From Lysinibacillus sphaericus (lineage in GTDB: Bacteria > Bacillota > Bacilli > Bacillales_A > Planococcaceae): a stretch of DNA of 64,000 nucleotides. Below the pieces are notes generated by a model, which was not told the origin of the DNA, searched no databases, and saw only the letters and a list, made by a program, of their open reading frames with translations. The position numbers were made by a program, and so were the translations under genes. Shown here in pieces: positions 1 to 8,771 of the stretch (position 1 is its first letter; each line of letters starts with the position of its first letter). The DNA lies in assembly GCF_006864135.1 (NCBI RefSeq), contig NZ_SADV01000006.1, positions 186,001 to 250,000 on the forward strand. The letters are read 5' to 3'.

Positions 1-1
1 G

Positions 2-1180
2 CATCTTATATACGCACTATCCAAAAGTGGTTACTATGTTGTTGACAATCAACTCCCAGATAAGCCACAAGAGTACAATTGTATAGATTTTGCAACATCA
101 TCACCTAGTTGGCATGCATTCCCCTACAAGGATTTTCAGCATTGTATTAATAAAGCTATTGAGACATATCAAGCAGACTTATTTCGATACGGAACAGCAA
201 AGGGATTGCCTTCGCTAATTATAGAAGCAAAAAAATTGTTAGAATCGTATCAAATATTCACAAAAAAAGATAATATCTTTATCACTTCTGGTGTACAGCA
301 GTCTCTCTGCTTGTTAAGTGTTATACCATTCCCTAATAATCGGACAACAATTCTAGTAGAACAGCCTAGCTACCACCTATACATGGATTATTTAAAAACA
401 TATCAAATACCAGTAATGGGCATTAAAAGAACATTAAAAGGCCTAGATTTAGAGGAGTTAGAAACTCTTTTTAAGACGTATGACATTAAGTTTTTTTATA
501 CAATGCCACGCCTGCACAATCCTCTAGGTACTTCCTTTAGTAAAAAAGAGAAGGATGATATTCGAAAGCTTGCCTATAAATATAATGTTTATATCGTTGA
601 AGATGATTATTTAGCGGATTTCGATCAAAATACAAAAAATGATCCAATATTTACAGATGATACGGAGGGGCATGTTATATATTTAAAAAGCTTCTCTAAA
701 ATTATGTTTCCAGGCTTACGTATTGGACTTGCTATATTACCAGATGTATTCATTGATAGTTTTCAAAAACATAAAAACACCACGGATATTGATAGTTCCA
801 TGATTTCACAAGCTGCGCTAGAGCTATATTTAAAAAGTGGTATGTTTGAACGCTACCAAAAGAAAGTGAGCGAATCCTATACAATACGTGCCAATATACT
901 TCAACAATCCATAAAAACTTATTTACCAAAATATCAAGCATCTACAGAAATTTGCATGCATAGTCATATCGTATTGCCGAGGGAGGTCAATACAAATATG
1001 CTTATACAGCATTTAGCACAGCAGGACATTTACTTAGATACAATTGATCGTAATTATTTAGATGGATTTTACCGAGAACGAATTTTAAAACTAAATGTTT
1101 CGAATGTTGCTGACCAAAAAATTGAAGTCGGTATAAAGGAAATTGCTCAGGCCCTTAGCAGTCCTAATAACTACTTTTAA
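2..1180 (+). CDS. MocR/GabR-type PLP-dependent transcriptional regulator, 5' part missing
   Basis: The frame is open from base 2, so the gene starts before the window and only about 392 residues are visible. The visible part is the end of the linker and the whole aminotransferase-like (fold type I) domain of a MocR-family regulator. It has the FRYG..KG segment at the domain start, the IVEDDY motif and the PLP-lysine motif SFSKIMFPGLRIG. The N-terminal winged-helix GntR domain would lie upstream and is inferred. An internal TTG at 206 could be mistaken for a start, but coding sequence clearly continues upstream. MocR proteins bind PLP and usually control a neighbouring gene for amino-acid, vitamin B6 or D-Ala metabolism; the target is not visible here. 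A plain aminotransferase is the alternative, but the motif spacing fits MocR better. Confidence 0.85.
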   Translation, partial: HLIYALSKSGYYVVDNQLPDKPQEYNCIDFATSSPSWHAFPYKDFQHCINKAIETYQADLFRYGTAKGLPSLIIEAKKLLESYQIFTKKDNIFITSGVQQSLCLLSVIPFPNNRTTILVEQPSYHLYMDYLKTYQIPVMGIKRTLKGLDLEELETLFKTYDIKFFYTMPRLHNPLGTSFSKKEKDDIRKLAYKYNVYIVEDDYLADFDQNTKNDPIFTDDTEGHVIYLKSFSKIMFPGLRIGLAILPDVFIDSFQKHKNTTDIDSSMISQAALELYLKSGMFERYQKKVSESYTIRANILQQSIKTYLPKYQASTEICMHSHIVLPREVNTNMLIQHLAQQDIYLDTIDRNYLDGFYRERILKLNVSNVADQKIEVGIKEIAQALSSPNNYF

Positions 1181-1250
1181 ATCTTATTCATGAAAATTAG
1201 GTGATAGGCATATAGTTAGACATCATTATTTGTTCAAAAAGGAGGATTCC

Positions 1251-1496
1251 ATGCAATCTGAAAAATTGCGACTAAGAAAAATTCAACATCTTGCTCATGA
1301 AATTACTGATAAAATGAATAAAGGTGAGGAACTTACTCACTCAAAAACGATAATTCCTGTTATTGATAATTTATCTCGTGCAATTGGCGATTTAACCGAT
1401 TCCTATGGACAGTATTCATTAGATTATGTAGAGGAAAAAGTAAAAAACGCTCATGCCCTTTTATTTAACAAGGAAAAAATTGATGTCTATTTATAA
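1251..1496 (+). CDS. Small conserved-looking protein of unknown function
   Basis: Encodes 81 residues starting at ATG 1251, which sits five bases after a good AAGGAGG site; an in-frame TTG at 1230 lies before that site and is unlikely to be used. The protein is charged, has no signal peptide or membrane segment, and looks helical, with an N-terminal basic stretch. I do not recognise the family. It lies 70 bp after the MocR gene on the same strand and ends before a strong hairpin, so it may be the last gene of that transcript or have its own promoter. Confidence 0.7.
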   Translation: MQSEKLRLRKIQHLAHEITDKMNKGEELTHSKTIIPVIDNLSRAIGDLTDSYGQYSLDYVEEKVKNAHALLFNKEKIDVYL

Positions 1497-1507
1497 AGAT
1501 ATGGGAA

Positions 1508-1537
1508 AAGGGTAACCATTAATATGGTTACCCTTTA
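1508..1537. terminator. Bidirectional terminator hairpin
   Basis: A perfect 12-bp stem (AAGGGTAACCAT / ATGGTTACCCTT) with a TAAT loop lies between two convergent small genes. The U-run after the stem is short in both directions, so termination strength is uncertain, but the position fits a shared terminator. Confidence 0.75.
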
Positions 1538-1540
1538 GAT

Positions 1541-1699
1541 TTAATGCGTTTCAGGATTAAATGTCTTACAATCTGTTTCTTCACTATTAGATGCCTGTTG
1601 TCCCTTTTGACTTACAACATAGATTTTTTCTGCACCACATCTGTTTCCAGAGTTCCAAAATGTACAGTTATTGACTTCACAAAGAATTTCTTGTGCCAT
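1541..1699 (-). CDS. DUF1540 domain small cysteine protein
   Basis: A 52-residue ORF starting at ATG 1699, preceded by AGGAGGTG at good spacing. The protein has the DUF1540 pattern: a Cys near the N-terminus, then VNNCTFW, a GN.C.A segment, a hydrophobic strand, and a final C.TF. The four conserved cysteines (C7, C12, C21, C44) suggest metal binding or disulphides, as proposed for this family. DUF1540 proteins are common in spore formers and their job is not established. It ends against the hairpin shared with the upstream plus-strand gene. The ORF is short, but both the domain pattern and the ribosome site support it strongly. Confidence 0.88.
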   Translation of the reverse strand: MAQEILCEVNNCTFWNSGNRCGAEKIYVVSQKGQQASNSEETDCKTFNPETH

Positions 1700-1840
1700 C
1701 GTTTCCACACCTCCTCTTTTTTTATCATTAACAAAATCGAGGTATTCAATACTTATTTAGATGGTGTAATGAAACAGAGGTATGCATCTTATATGAATGT
1801 TTATTGGCTCCTGGTAAAGAAATTTAAGCTCCATGATTAT

Positions 1841-1880
1841 AAAAAATGCTATTGCCTTCAGATAGGTAACAGCATTTTTT
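1841..1880 (-). terminator. Terminator after the erythromycin-esterase-family lipoprotein gene
   Basis: A stem of about 17 bp with one mismatch and a short loop lies just downstream of the minus-strand gene that ends at 1888. Read on the minus strand it ends in a T-run. Confidence 0.85.
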
Positions 1881-1887
1881 TCGCACG

Positions 1888-3150
1888 TTATTCAATAACC
1901 TTTGTTGGCGTTGCCTCTTGCACAATTATCATGCCATCATATGCCTCAGTTGGTGTCATTTTAATTGTATAAAGCATCTGTGTGAACTTGTACCAAAAGC
2001 TAAAGTCATCTCCGATATTACCCATTCTTTGTTTTTTTGCTAAGATGTCAGCTAAATCCTGAGATTCATTAGCTTTTTTAAAGTCTACGTAGAATACATT
2101 TTCCTTCACTTCGCTGAAAGCATCTATTAATGCATTATGATGCTCAATTGTATAATCTTTTCTTTCGCCAGACCCATTTTGTGCCTGAAACGTATTGTTT
2201 ACAAAGTCAGTTCCAATAGCCAAGTACGCATCTTTATACACTTCGTCTAAATGTTGACCCATAGATTTGTATCCTGCCGTATTCGCTGAAGTTTTCTCTA
2301 TATGCCCATTATGAGCAGACATTAGTACTTTATCATGACCTTGAGCCGCTTCAAAATCAACGATCCATTGTAAGTTTTTCGCTAAATACTCATCACGAAG
2401 ATTCATATAATTGCTGTCATTTAAAAATAATTGCGTGCGTTGCTTGATGATTTGTGCATATTGGGCAGCAAATAAATAAGCTTCTTTCGATGATTGCTTT
2501 TCATAAGAATCTTTATTAGATTGTAAATCTTTTATGATTGCATCAATATTTTTGTCGAGCTCCTCTAGCTGACTAGTTGATAAATCTCTCATTGTTTTAT
2601 TCGTCACATCTTTTAACTGTGCCTTATATTTCTTAGCACCTTCACTATTAACCACTTCGTAATAGTTTAATAACCCTTTTTTACTATCATCATAGCGTTG
2701 CATATCGTTTCCGTAAAAATAAATTTTATCCTTCTTATCGGCAGTCATGTTATAATCATGCATCCACTGAACAAACTCAATCATTTGCTCCGTTTTATAA
2801 ATACCATAATCCAACGCTTTTACCGCTTCCTCAGCTGTGCCAGTACCATTTAAAATAAATTGATTAATTTGCTGAGCACCACCAAAGTCACCTTCTAATA
2901 CAAAAACGCGAACATTTTCATTTTTAATAAGAGCCTGAAATACATCCTTCTTTAATGTTTGGAATTCAACATTTCCATGTGTTGCTTCTCCAAAACCTAT
3001 TACTTTCACGTCATTTGGAATAACGATATCTTCAATCGCTGATGTATATTTTGCAGCATCCTTAATAGCTTCTCCCTTTCCGCAGCCCGCTAAAGATACC
3101 AAAAGAAATAATGCTGAAATTAATAAAAAACTCTTTTTAACAAATACCAT
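1888..3150 (-). CDS. Erythromycin esterase family lipoprotein
   Basis: 420 residues. The N-terminus has a lipoprotein signal with lipobox LAGC, so the mature protein should be anchored outside the membrane by Cys23. The rest matches the erythromycin esterase superfamily (PF05139): GFGEATHG near residue 55, VLEGDFG near 85, YGNDMQ near 147 and SAHNGHI near 280, which carry the His and Glu residues typical of the active site. Characterised members (EreA/EreB) hydrolyse the macrolide lactone; most chromosomal relatives in Bacillaceae have unknown substrates, so resistance should not be assumed. An AAGGGAG site precedes ATG 3150. It appears monocistronic, with a strong terminator after it. A second, secreted member lies at 16941-18365. 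Confidence 0.88.
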   Translation of the reverse strand: MVFVKKSFLLISALFLLVSLAGCGKGEAIKDAAKYTSAIEDIVIPNDVKVIGFGEATHGNVEFQTLKKDVFQALIKNENVRVFVLEGDFGGAQQINQFILNGTGTAEEAVKALDYGIYKTEQMIEFVQWMHDYNMTADKKDKIYFYGNDMQRYDDSKKGLLNYYEVVNSEGAKKYKAQLKDVTNKTMRDLSTSQLEELDKNIDAIIKDLQSNKDSYEKQSSKEAYLFAAQYAQIIKQRTQLFLNDSNYMNLRDEYLAKNLQWIVDFEAAQGHDKVLMSAHNGHIEKTSANTAGYKSMGQHLDEVYKDAYLAIGTDFVNNTFQAQNGSGERKDYTIEHHNALIDAFSEVKENVFYVDFKKANESQDLADILAKKQRMGNIGDDFSFWYKFTQMLYTIKMTPTEAYDGMIIVQEATPTKVIE

Positions 3151-3199
3151 TTATAAAAATCTCCCTTAAAAGTTACCAGAATAATGAGGAATAATAATC

Positions 3200-3224
3200 A
3201 ATGGGGATGAAGTAAATCCCCATT
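3200..3224 (-). terminator. Hairpin at the end of the ABC operon
   Basis: A 9-bp perfect stem AATGGGGAT / ATCCCCATT with a 7-nt loop follows the last gene of the minus-strand ABC operon. The T-run on the minus strand is interrupted. Confidence 0.6.
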
Positions 3225-3228
3225 CATT

Positions 3229-3963
3229 TTATACAGCTTTTCGTTGGAAATATAAATATCCTCCAAGGAAAAACAGTACGAATCCTCCTCCCACAACTGT
3301 TAATAATTGATCCAAAGGCACGAAGAATACATCACCTGTATTGCCACCTACATTCATCATCAAGAAGGGCTGTCCCCATGGATAGTAAGGTCCAAAACGT
3401 GCAGAATTGACTGCTAATATAGACGGTAAAGTAAAAGTTACGTTTACTGCAAATGGAGCAGCAAAACTTTTAAACATGATGGACGTCCATAGCTGCAACG
3501 CTACTAATGGCATTGTCGCTAGCCATCCGCCAAGAATACTTTTCCACACAATTTCCATTGGGAAAGGATCTGAGTAGCCTTTCATAATACCAACTACATA
3601 TATAGAACATAAATATAGTATTTGCATCGCCATCACAAGAAGCATAATTAATACATACTTTGCAAAAAACACTTTCCCTCTTGTCACAGGTAGTGCTAAA
3701 AGTTGTTTCCAGCCACCAGATTGATGTTCATATCTACAAATAAGACTCGCAAATACTCCTGAAATTAAAGGTAGAAATAATAATGCATACAATAAATTCA
3801 TAGAAATTAATGAGCTATACCATTCGTTAACCCCAGAATTTGACATGTCATTAAAATTTGATGTTAATCCGATAAAAAGTCCGATTATAGGCCCCGCAAA
3901 AATTAATGGCACCATGTTGGATTTGCGTAATTTAAACCATTCAGCGCTCAGTATAGACCCCAT
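3229..3963 (-). CDS. ABC-2 type permease, antimicrobial-peptide immunity type (second permease)
   Basis: 244 residues with an N-terminal cytosolic AEWFKLRKS segment and about six hydrophobic membrane segments, typical of lantibiotic-immunity and bacitracin-type permeases (the MutG/SpaG/BcrB style of ABC-2 protein). Its ATG overlaps the stop of the preceding permease by one base, and the ATPase gene lies before that, so the three form one translationally coupled operon. It should pair with the first permease to make a heterodimeric membrane channel. The substrate cannot be read from sequence; export or removal of a cell-envelope peptide antibiotic is the family-based guess. Confidence 0.85.
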   Translation of the reverse strand: MGSILSAEWFKLRKSNMVPLIFAGPIIGLFIGLTSNFNDMSNSGVNEWYSSLISMNLLYALLFLPLISGVFASLICRYEHQSGGWKQLLALPVTRGKVFFAKYVLIMLLVMAMQILYLCSIYVVGIMKGYSDPFPMEIVWKSILGGWLATMPLVALQLWTSIMFKSFAAPFAVNVTFTLPSILAVNSARFGPYYPWGQPFLMMNVGGNTGDVFFVPLDQLLTVVGGGFVLFFLGGYLYFQRKAV

Positions 3964-4673
3964 TACTTTACATCCCTTCTAGCAAAATCTATCATTCCGA
4001 TAATATACAGTAAAATACCAATGCCTACTCCAAGCATGACATTAATAACGGGCTCATCCCATTGATTCATTAAAGATGGCCATTTCCAAATCATCCAATC
4101 AGGCAATACAAAAGAGGAATACGCAAAAATCACGCCAAAAATACCTACTGTAATTGGGATCCCCTGATTATGACAAACGCTTGCAATCCAAAGCTGAAGT
4201 GCCAATATTGGCAATGAAGCAAAATATGGATAGTAAGCAAATTTAGCAATTTCCGCATATGGTATGCTGTCACCTAAATCTAAAAACACGCCATAAGCCA
4301 TTGACAATAGCATTAAAATCGTAGAAGACATAAACAATAAAATTGCTAGAACAGTGAATTTTGATAAATACACTGTTAATTTAGACACAGGCAGTGCAAT
4401 TAGTTGCTTCCACGCATTGGTTTCATTTTCAATGCTCGCTATAAATGAAGTTAAAATAGCAATCCCTAAAACGATAGCAAGTGGGGTAAATGCATGAACA
4501 TTTAATAAGTAGTAGCCCCAATCGTCCTCGCTTTGCTCTAACAAATAGTCCTTCCTTATACCGTAATTCACCATTTGTAGGGCAACAACACCGATTGGTC
4601 CTAAAGCTGTTAAAAACCATAATCCTTTGCGTTTAATTTTCAAAAAGTCAGAAGTTAATAGTTTTCCTATCAT
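3963..4673 (-). CDS. ABC-2 type permease, antimicrobial-peptide immunity type (first permease)
   Basis: 236 residues with about six membrane segments and the same N-terminal arrangement (DFLKIKRKG) as its downstream partner. Its start codon overlaps the stop of the ATPase gene by four bases (ATGA). The two permeases share architecture but clearly differ in sequence, as in the FEG/EFG sets of lantibiotic immunity transporters. Together with the ATPase they form a three-gene exporter next to a two-component system. Confidence 0.85.
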   Translation of the reverse strand: MIGKLLTSDFLKIKRKGLWFLTALGPIGVVALQMVNYGIRKDYLLEQSEDDWGYYLLNVHAFTPLAIVLGIAILTSFIASIENETNAWKQLIALPVSKLTVYLSKFTVLAILLFMSSTILMLLSMAYGVFLDLGDSIPYAEIAKFAYYPYFASLPILALQLWIASVCHNQGIPITVGIFGVIFAYSSFVLPDWMIWKWPSLMNQWDEPVINVMLGVGIGILLYIIGMIDFARRDVK

Positions 4674-5581
4674 AGCGCTTGCTCTCCTGTTGTCATTTGA
4701 AGGAAAATCTCCTCTAAAGATCGTTTCTCTTCCTCTACTCGGTAAACCGAAATACCTTCTTGTACAAGGATTTGTACAATATGTGCTACTTTTTCATCTG
4801 AGCATTCATCGAATAAAATGAGGTCATTCTTATGTTCTGCTTTAATACCATTGGCAACTAGTGAACGCCAGCCCTTTTCACTATCGCTCACTTTAATTAC
4901 TACCTTTGGCTGAGCAAATCTACGCATTGCTTCAATTGAATCTTGGAAAATCATTTTCCCCTTTGTCACAATGCCCACTTGCGTTGCCATTTGATCTATT
5001 TCAGATAATAGATGGCTCGAAATAATAATTGTCATTCCATATTCTTCAGGAAGTCGTTTAATTAAATTACGAATTTCAATAATGCCAGATGGATCAAGTC
5101 CATTCGTTGGTTCATCTAAAATAAGTAATTCAGGATTATGTAACAATGATGCAGCAATACCTAAACGTTGCTTCATCCCAAGAGAAAAGCCTTTTACTTT
5201 TTTATTTGCAGCATCCTTCAAACGAACAATTTCTAATACTTCATCGATGCGTGACTTCGGTACACCTAAAATTTTCCTTAATGCTTCTAAATTTTCATAG
5301 GCCGTTAAATGTGGATAATAGGAAGGGTTCTCTACTAATGAACCAATCTTTGCTAAAATATTAATTCGTTCTTTCTTTAAATCTTTTTGGAAGATTTTGA
5401 TTGTCCCAGAAGATGGCTTCATTAGACCAAGAAGCATACGAATCGTTGTAGTTTTTCCTGCTCCATTCGGTCCTAAAAACCCATATATTTCACCTTTACG
5501 TATTTTTAAATTAATATTTGATACAGCTTGCTCTTTAGCAAAGCTTTTTGATAAGTTTTCTGTTTGTACGATATATTCCAT
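4670..5581 (-). CDS. ABC transporter ATPase, BcrA/lantibiotic-immunity type
   Basis: 303 residues from ATG 5581, chosen because GAGGTG lies six bases before it; an in-frame ATG at 5605 has no such site. Walker A GPNGAGKTT near residue 38, signature SLGMKQRL near 135, Walker B LLILDEPTNGLDP near 155, followed by an extra C-terminal domain of about 90 residues common in the BcrA class. It energises the two permeases encoded directly downstream with overlapping starts and stops. The adjacent two-component genes lie upstream on the same strand but are separated by a terminator and a repeat, so the ABC operon probably has its own promoter near 5600-5680. Confidence 0.9.
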   Translation of the reverse strand: MEYIVQTENLSKSFAKEQAVSNINLKIRKGEIYGFLGPNGAGKTTTIRMLLGLMKPSSGTIKIFQKDLKKERINILAKIGSLVENPSYYPHLTAYENLEALRKILGVPKSRIDEVLEIVRLKDAANKKVKGFSLGMKQRLGIAASLLHNPELLILDEPTNGLDPSGIIEIRNLIKRLPEEYGMTIIISSHLLSEIDQMATQVGIVTKGKMIFQDSIEAMRRFAQPKVVIKVSDSEKGWRSLVANGIKAEHKNDLILFDECSDEKVAHIVQILVQEGISVYRVEEEKRSLEEIFLQMTTGEQAL

Positions 5582-5679
5582 TGTCCTCACCTCTGTAATT
5601 ATCATAAGAAATGAAGGTTAAAAACAGGTAAGGTCCAAGGTTAAATTTTGTTTAAAAAAGATACTTTATCGTAACGTGG

Positions 5680-5916
5680 GTTGATTTCCGTTCCGGCTGG
5701 GCGCTTTGCCGCTGACGCTTTGCTTTCGCTACAGAAAACATTTGCCGCTGACGCTTTGCTTTCGCGCAGAGCAGAGCTTCCTGGGGGCGTTCGATGAGCC
5801 GCTTGGGCCAACACGAGGTTGGTCACGAAGGCGTTATCACAGGATGTGATGCTTTTAGCCTTCGTTCCTCTATTGCTGATCCCCGAGAAAGTCGCCCAGC
5901 CTACACTCCAATCAAC
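5680..5916. repeat. Type A intergenic repeat with terminal inverted repeats (237 bp)
   Basis: The element begins GTTGATT, 8 bases, GGCTGGGCG and ends with the exact inverse: CGCCCAGCC, 8 bases, AATCAAC. It is markedly GC-richer than its surroundings. It holds a 24-bp direct repeat (5706-5729 and 5742-5765) and the module GTTGGTCAC...TCACAGGA...TTTTAGCC seen in other intergenic repeats of this window. The spurious ORFs across it are not genes. It looks like a miniature non-autonomous element or a structured intergenic repeat; no transposase is present. Confidence 0.8.
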
Positions 5917-5933
5917 CAATGGCTCATCACTTG

Positions 5934-5977
5934 GAATAAAAAAACAGCATGCCATAAGCTTTACTGGCATACTGTTT
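5934..5977 (-). terminator. Terminator of the two-component operon
   Basis: On the minus strand AAACAGTATGCCA pairs with TGGCATGCTGTTT around an 8-10 nt loop and is followed by a run of seven Ts. It lies about 40 bp after the histidine kinase stop codon. Confidence 0.85.
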
Positions 5978-6018
5978 GAACAATTAGAAGCATGTCTTAG
6001 CACGCTTCATGAAATATT

Positions 6019-7380
6019 CTATTTGTAATGTTTAATTTTAATCTTTGTGCCGGATTCGCTTGACTCAATATCCCAATCTAAATCCATGCCCTTCACCATA
6101 ATATCAACAATCGATAAGCCGATACCAGCACCTTTCGCATTGGATTCATTTTTCATTCCATTTCCGTGATCCTTTATAATAAATGCATCATAGCGCTCCG
6201 TTGAATCGGTTTCAACGCCAATATATTTCCCGCTACTCGCATGACGTAATATATTTTGAAATAGGTTATCAAATATACGTCCAAGCCAAATCGGATCCAC
6301 TTGCCATTCATTTTTCTCAAATGAATGTAGTTCAATATCGATTTCAAAGCCTTCTTTTTCAAACACTGAATACCATGTAGTCATTTGCTCACGTACAAAA
6401 CGTATAACATTGATTTCTTTCGCCTCAAATTTATATTTACTAGCCATCAGCAATGTATAGGACATTAAATTTTCTATTAAAGCGTCAACACTAACAATCG
6501 ATGTTTCCATTGCCTTAATCGCTTGCTTTCCATCCTCTGATAATGCCTCTTTACTAATTGAATAGGATTGCGCTCGTATTTTCGTTAATGGTGTTCGTAA
6601 ATCATGTGATAAATTAGCAATCAATTCACGTCTTAGCTGTTCTTCCTTTTGCTCACGATTTTTACTCTCCCTAAGCTCGCACACCATGCGATTAAAGCTA
6701 TGTTCAAGCTGCCCGATTTCATCCTTCTTCTTGACCTTTGTTTCAATAGGTAGGCCATCTACATCACGAAGTTCCATCGCTTCCTGAAGGTGCAACAGTC
6801 GTTTCCGAATCCCTTTGAAAAATAAAAAGGAGACTATAACGAAAAATAAAATAATCGCAATAACACCGAAAAATACAAAGGTCCCATATTTTTCATAAAC
6901 ACCCCTAATTGGTGGCTTAAACACTTCTTTTGGAATTTCTAAAACGATAAATCCATTCGATTCATCCTCACCTAAAAAAGCAATGACAGTAAATGGATCT
7001 CCACCATAGCGTTCTTTTATAAACTTAGTTGTAAATGCTGGTGACCACTTTAATGGCAGTTGCTCAGTCACATTCAATGTTGTAAGCAATGTACCATCCT
7101 CACCTACCCAAAACATAGATGCTTTAGGGTATTGTTTCTTCCAACTTTCAAAATGTTGTACAATTGCTTCTTCTGTCATGTTTTTTATACTTTTAGCTTC
7201 TGCATGCCATTTTCCCTCTACTTTACTCTCAATCTCAGCTCCCTTTGAAAGATCATCTTCACCATTTTTGGCAATCCCTAAAACAAAAAGGGGAATGACG
7301 AGATAGGCTATTTGAACAATAGAAATAGCGAGCAGAATGATAAACATATACTTAGCTAGTAATGATCGAAAAAATTTCAT
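6019..7380 (-). CDS. Sensor histidine kinase
   Basis: 453 residues. Membrane segment at about 10-36, an extracytoplasmic domain of roughly 130 residues, a second membrane segment at about 167-188, a HAMP linker, then the phosphoacceptor motif NLSHDLRTP (His259) and the ATPase domain with N box NLFQNILRH, DHGNGM and GAGIGLS. The large outer domain marks it as a classical periplasmic-type sensor, not a short BceS-like intramembrane sensor. Its start overlaps the response regulator stop by four bases, so the pair is co-translated. The neighbouring antibiotic-type ABC transporter is a likely regulatory target by gene order, but this is inference. Confidence 0.93.
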   Translation of the reverse strand: MKFFRSLLAKYMFIILLAISIVQIAYLVIPLFVLGIAKNGEDDLSKGAEIESKVEGKWHAEAKSIKNMTEEAIVQHFESWKKQYPKASMFWVGEDGTLLTTLNVTEQLPLKWSPAFTTKFIKERYGGDPFTVIAFLGEDESNGFIVLEIPKEVFKPPIRGVYEKYGTFVFFGVIAIILFFVIVSFLFFKGIRKRLLHLQEAMELRDVDGLPIETKVKKKDEIGQLEHSFNRMVCELRESKNREQKEEQLRRELIANLSHDLRTPLTKIRAQSYSISKEALSEDGKQAIKAMETSIVSVDALIENLMSYTLLMASKYKFEAKEINVIRFVREQMTTWYSVFEKEGFEIDIELHSFEKNEWQVDPIWLGRIFDNLFQNILRHASSGKYIGVETDSTERYDAFIIKDHGNGMKNESNAKGAGIGLSIVDIMVKGMDLDWDIESSESGTKIKIKHYK

Positions 7381-8045
7381 TGCTTCACCCTATATCCAAT
7401 ACCACGAATGGTTTCAATAATTGTCGGCTTAGCAGGATTAACTTCTATTTTTTCTCTTAAGTATCGAATATGTACCATTAATGTTTTATCGCCCTCTATG
7501 TAGCTTTCTCCCCAAACACCTTCATAAAGCTGTTCCTTCGTTAAAATTTGATTTAAATGGCGAATAAAATACTGTAATAAATAGAATTGCTTACCCGTTA
7601 ATTGAATTTCTTCATCCGTTTCCTTGTTGATAATCCGCATATCTTTCGTATAAATTTTTAGATGCTGAAGATCTAGCACATCATCATTTTTTTGATATCT
7701 TCTTAGTAAAACCTCAACACGAGCTATAAGTTCATCTGGGTGAAATGGCTTTGTCAAATAATCATCTGCGAAGTTAAGTCCTTCTATTTTATCCTCTACA
7801 GCTGTTCGTGCTGACAGCATTAAAATCGGGATTTCTTTATTTTCTCGCTTAATTCTTTTGCCAATCGAAAAGCCATCTAAGCCCGGTAGCATTACATCCA
7901 ATATAGCAATATCCTTAGAGGCAATGTGCTGATCGACCTCTTCACCAGATTCAAGCCATGTAACCTCATATCCTCTTTCTGTTAAATCCTTTGTAACCCA
8001 TTGACCAATCTCTTTTTCGTCTTCTATGTACAATATGCGATACAA
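7377..8045 (-). CDS. OmpR/PhoB-family response regulator
   Basis: 222 residues from TTG 8045; GGGAGGA lies six bases before it, while the longer in-frame TTG at 8060 precedes that site. The receiver domain carries the acidic pair in YIEDE, the phosphoacceptor Asp50 in AILDVMLPG and the conserved Lys in LTKPF. The C-terminal half is a winged helix ending in IRGIGYRV, typical of OmpR/PhoB regulators. First gene of the operon with the kinase downstream. About 240 bp of non-coding sequence upstream should hold the promoter. Confidence 0.93.
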   Translation of the reverse strand: MYRILYIEDEKEIGQWVTKDLTERGYEVTWLESGEEVDQHIASKDIAILDVMLPGLDGFSIGKRIKRENKEIPILMLSARTAVEDKIEGLNFADDYLTKPFHPDELIARVEVLLRRYQKNDDVLDLQHLKIYTKDMRIINKETDEEIQLTGKQFYLLQYFIRHLNQILTKEQLYEGVWGESYIEGDKTLMVHIRYLREKIEVNPAKPTIIETIRGIGYRVKQ

Positions 8046-8251
8046 TGGTAGTCCTCCCAATCTAAGCTAGATTTTTAGAAATAAATGTTATTCTGTATTA
8101 TACGACTTCATAGATTTGTACTCAATCGTTGTATGTAAAGTGAGAGATTCATTTTATAAATGTTAGGTATGTCGATAAAATTGAAAAGTTAGGTAATAAA
8201 ACTAAAAAGTTGGGCGATAATCAATTATGCCTTGGATAAAAACAAGCTAAT

Positions 8252-8284
8252 ATTAAAAAACGTATTTGGATTCCCCAAATACGT
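8252..8284 (-). terminator. Terminator after the VOC gene
   Basis: A 10-bp perfect stem ACGTATTTGG / CCAAATACGT with a 5-nt loop, followed on the minus strand by six Ts. It lies directly after the stop of the gene ending at 8293. Confidence 0.88.
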
Positions 8285-8292
8285 CTATATCT

Positions 8293-8739
8293 TTAATTAT
8301 TAGTAATAATCAACATATCATTATCATCAAACTGCCACATGTCTCCATAGGCAACTTCCCAATAGTAGCCATTGGGATCTTGGAAATAGCCACTATAGCC
8401 ACCCCAGAATACAGTTTCTGGCTCCTTGACGATTTTAGCTCCTGCCTTTTTAGCTAAATCAAATACTTGATCTACTTCTTCTTTAGATTTTCCATTATAA
8501 GCGAGTGTAATTCCGTTAAAGCCATCTCCTATCGCAGGTGGATTTGCTTCGTTAATATCTTTTACTAAACGATCAATCGGAAATAGTGAGATTTTTGTCC
8601 CCCCATTATTAAAGAAAATAACATCCGGATTTGTTTCCTCACCATAAACCATCACTTCAAACCCCAGACCCTCTCGATAAAATTTAAGAGACTCAACCAT
8701 ATCTTTTACACCCAATGTAAGTAAATTTAAACGATTCAT
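8293..8739 (-). CDS. VOC (glyoxalase/bleomycin-resistance fold) protein
   Basis: 148 residues with the two beta-alpha-beta-beta-beta modules of the vicinal oxygen chelate fold: NRLNLLTLGVKDMVESLKFY at the N-terminus and a C-terminal GYSGYFQDPNGYYWEVAY segment with the usual metal-side Glu. Members include glyoxalases, dioxygenases and antibiotic-binding proteins, so the substrate is not predictable. A GGAGAG site precedes ATG 8739. Monocistronic, with a strong terminator. Confidence 0.85.
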   Translation of the reverse strand: MNRLNLLTLGVKDMVESLKFYREGLGFEVMVYGEETNPDVIFFNNGGTKISLFPIDRLVKDINEANPPAIGDGFNGITLAYNGKSKEEVDQVFDLAKKAGAKIVKEPETVFWGGYSGYFQDPNGYYWEVAYGDMWQFDDNDMLIITNN

Positions 8740-8771
8740 CCCACTCTCTCCTTTTTAAAAGTATCAATTAC

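Noticed and set aside
1544-1972. 142-codon plus-strand open frame
   Set aside because: It runs antisense over the DUF1540 gene and the end of the lipoprotein gene, has no ribosome site and no recognisable domain.
1888-3150. Calling the gene a macrolide-resistance determinant
   Set aside because: The family motifs are present but it is an outer-surface lipoprotein, and most chromosomal relatives have no known macrolide activity.
5641-6003. 120-codon minus-strand frame and two plus-strand frames
   Set aside because: They lie in the type A repeat, which is open by virtue of its higher GC content; no start signals or family.
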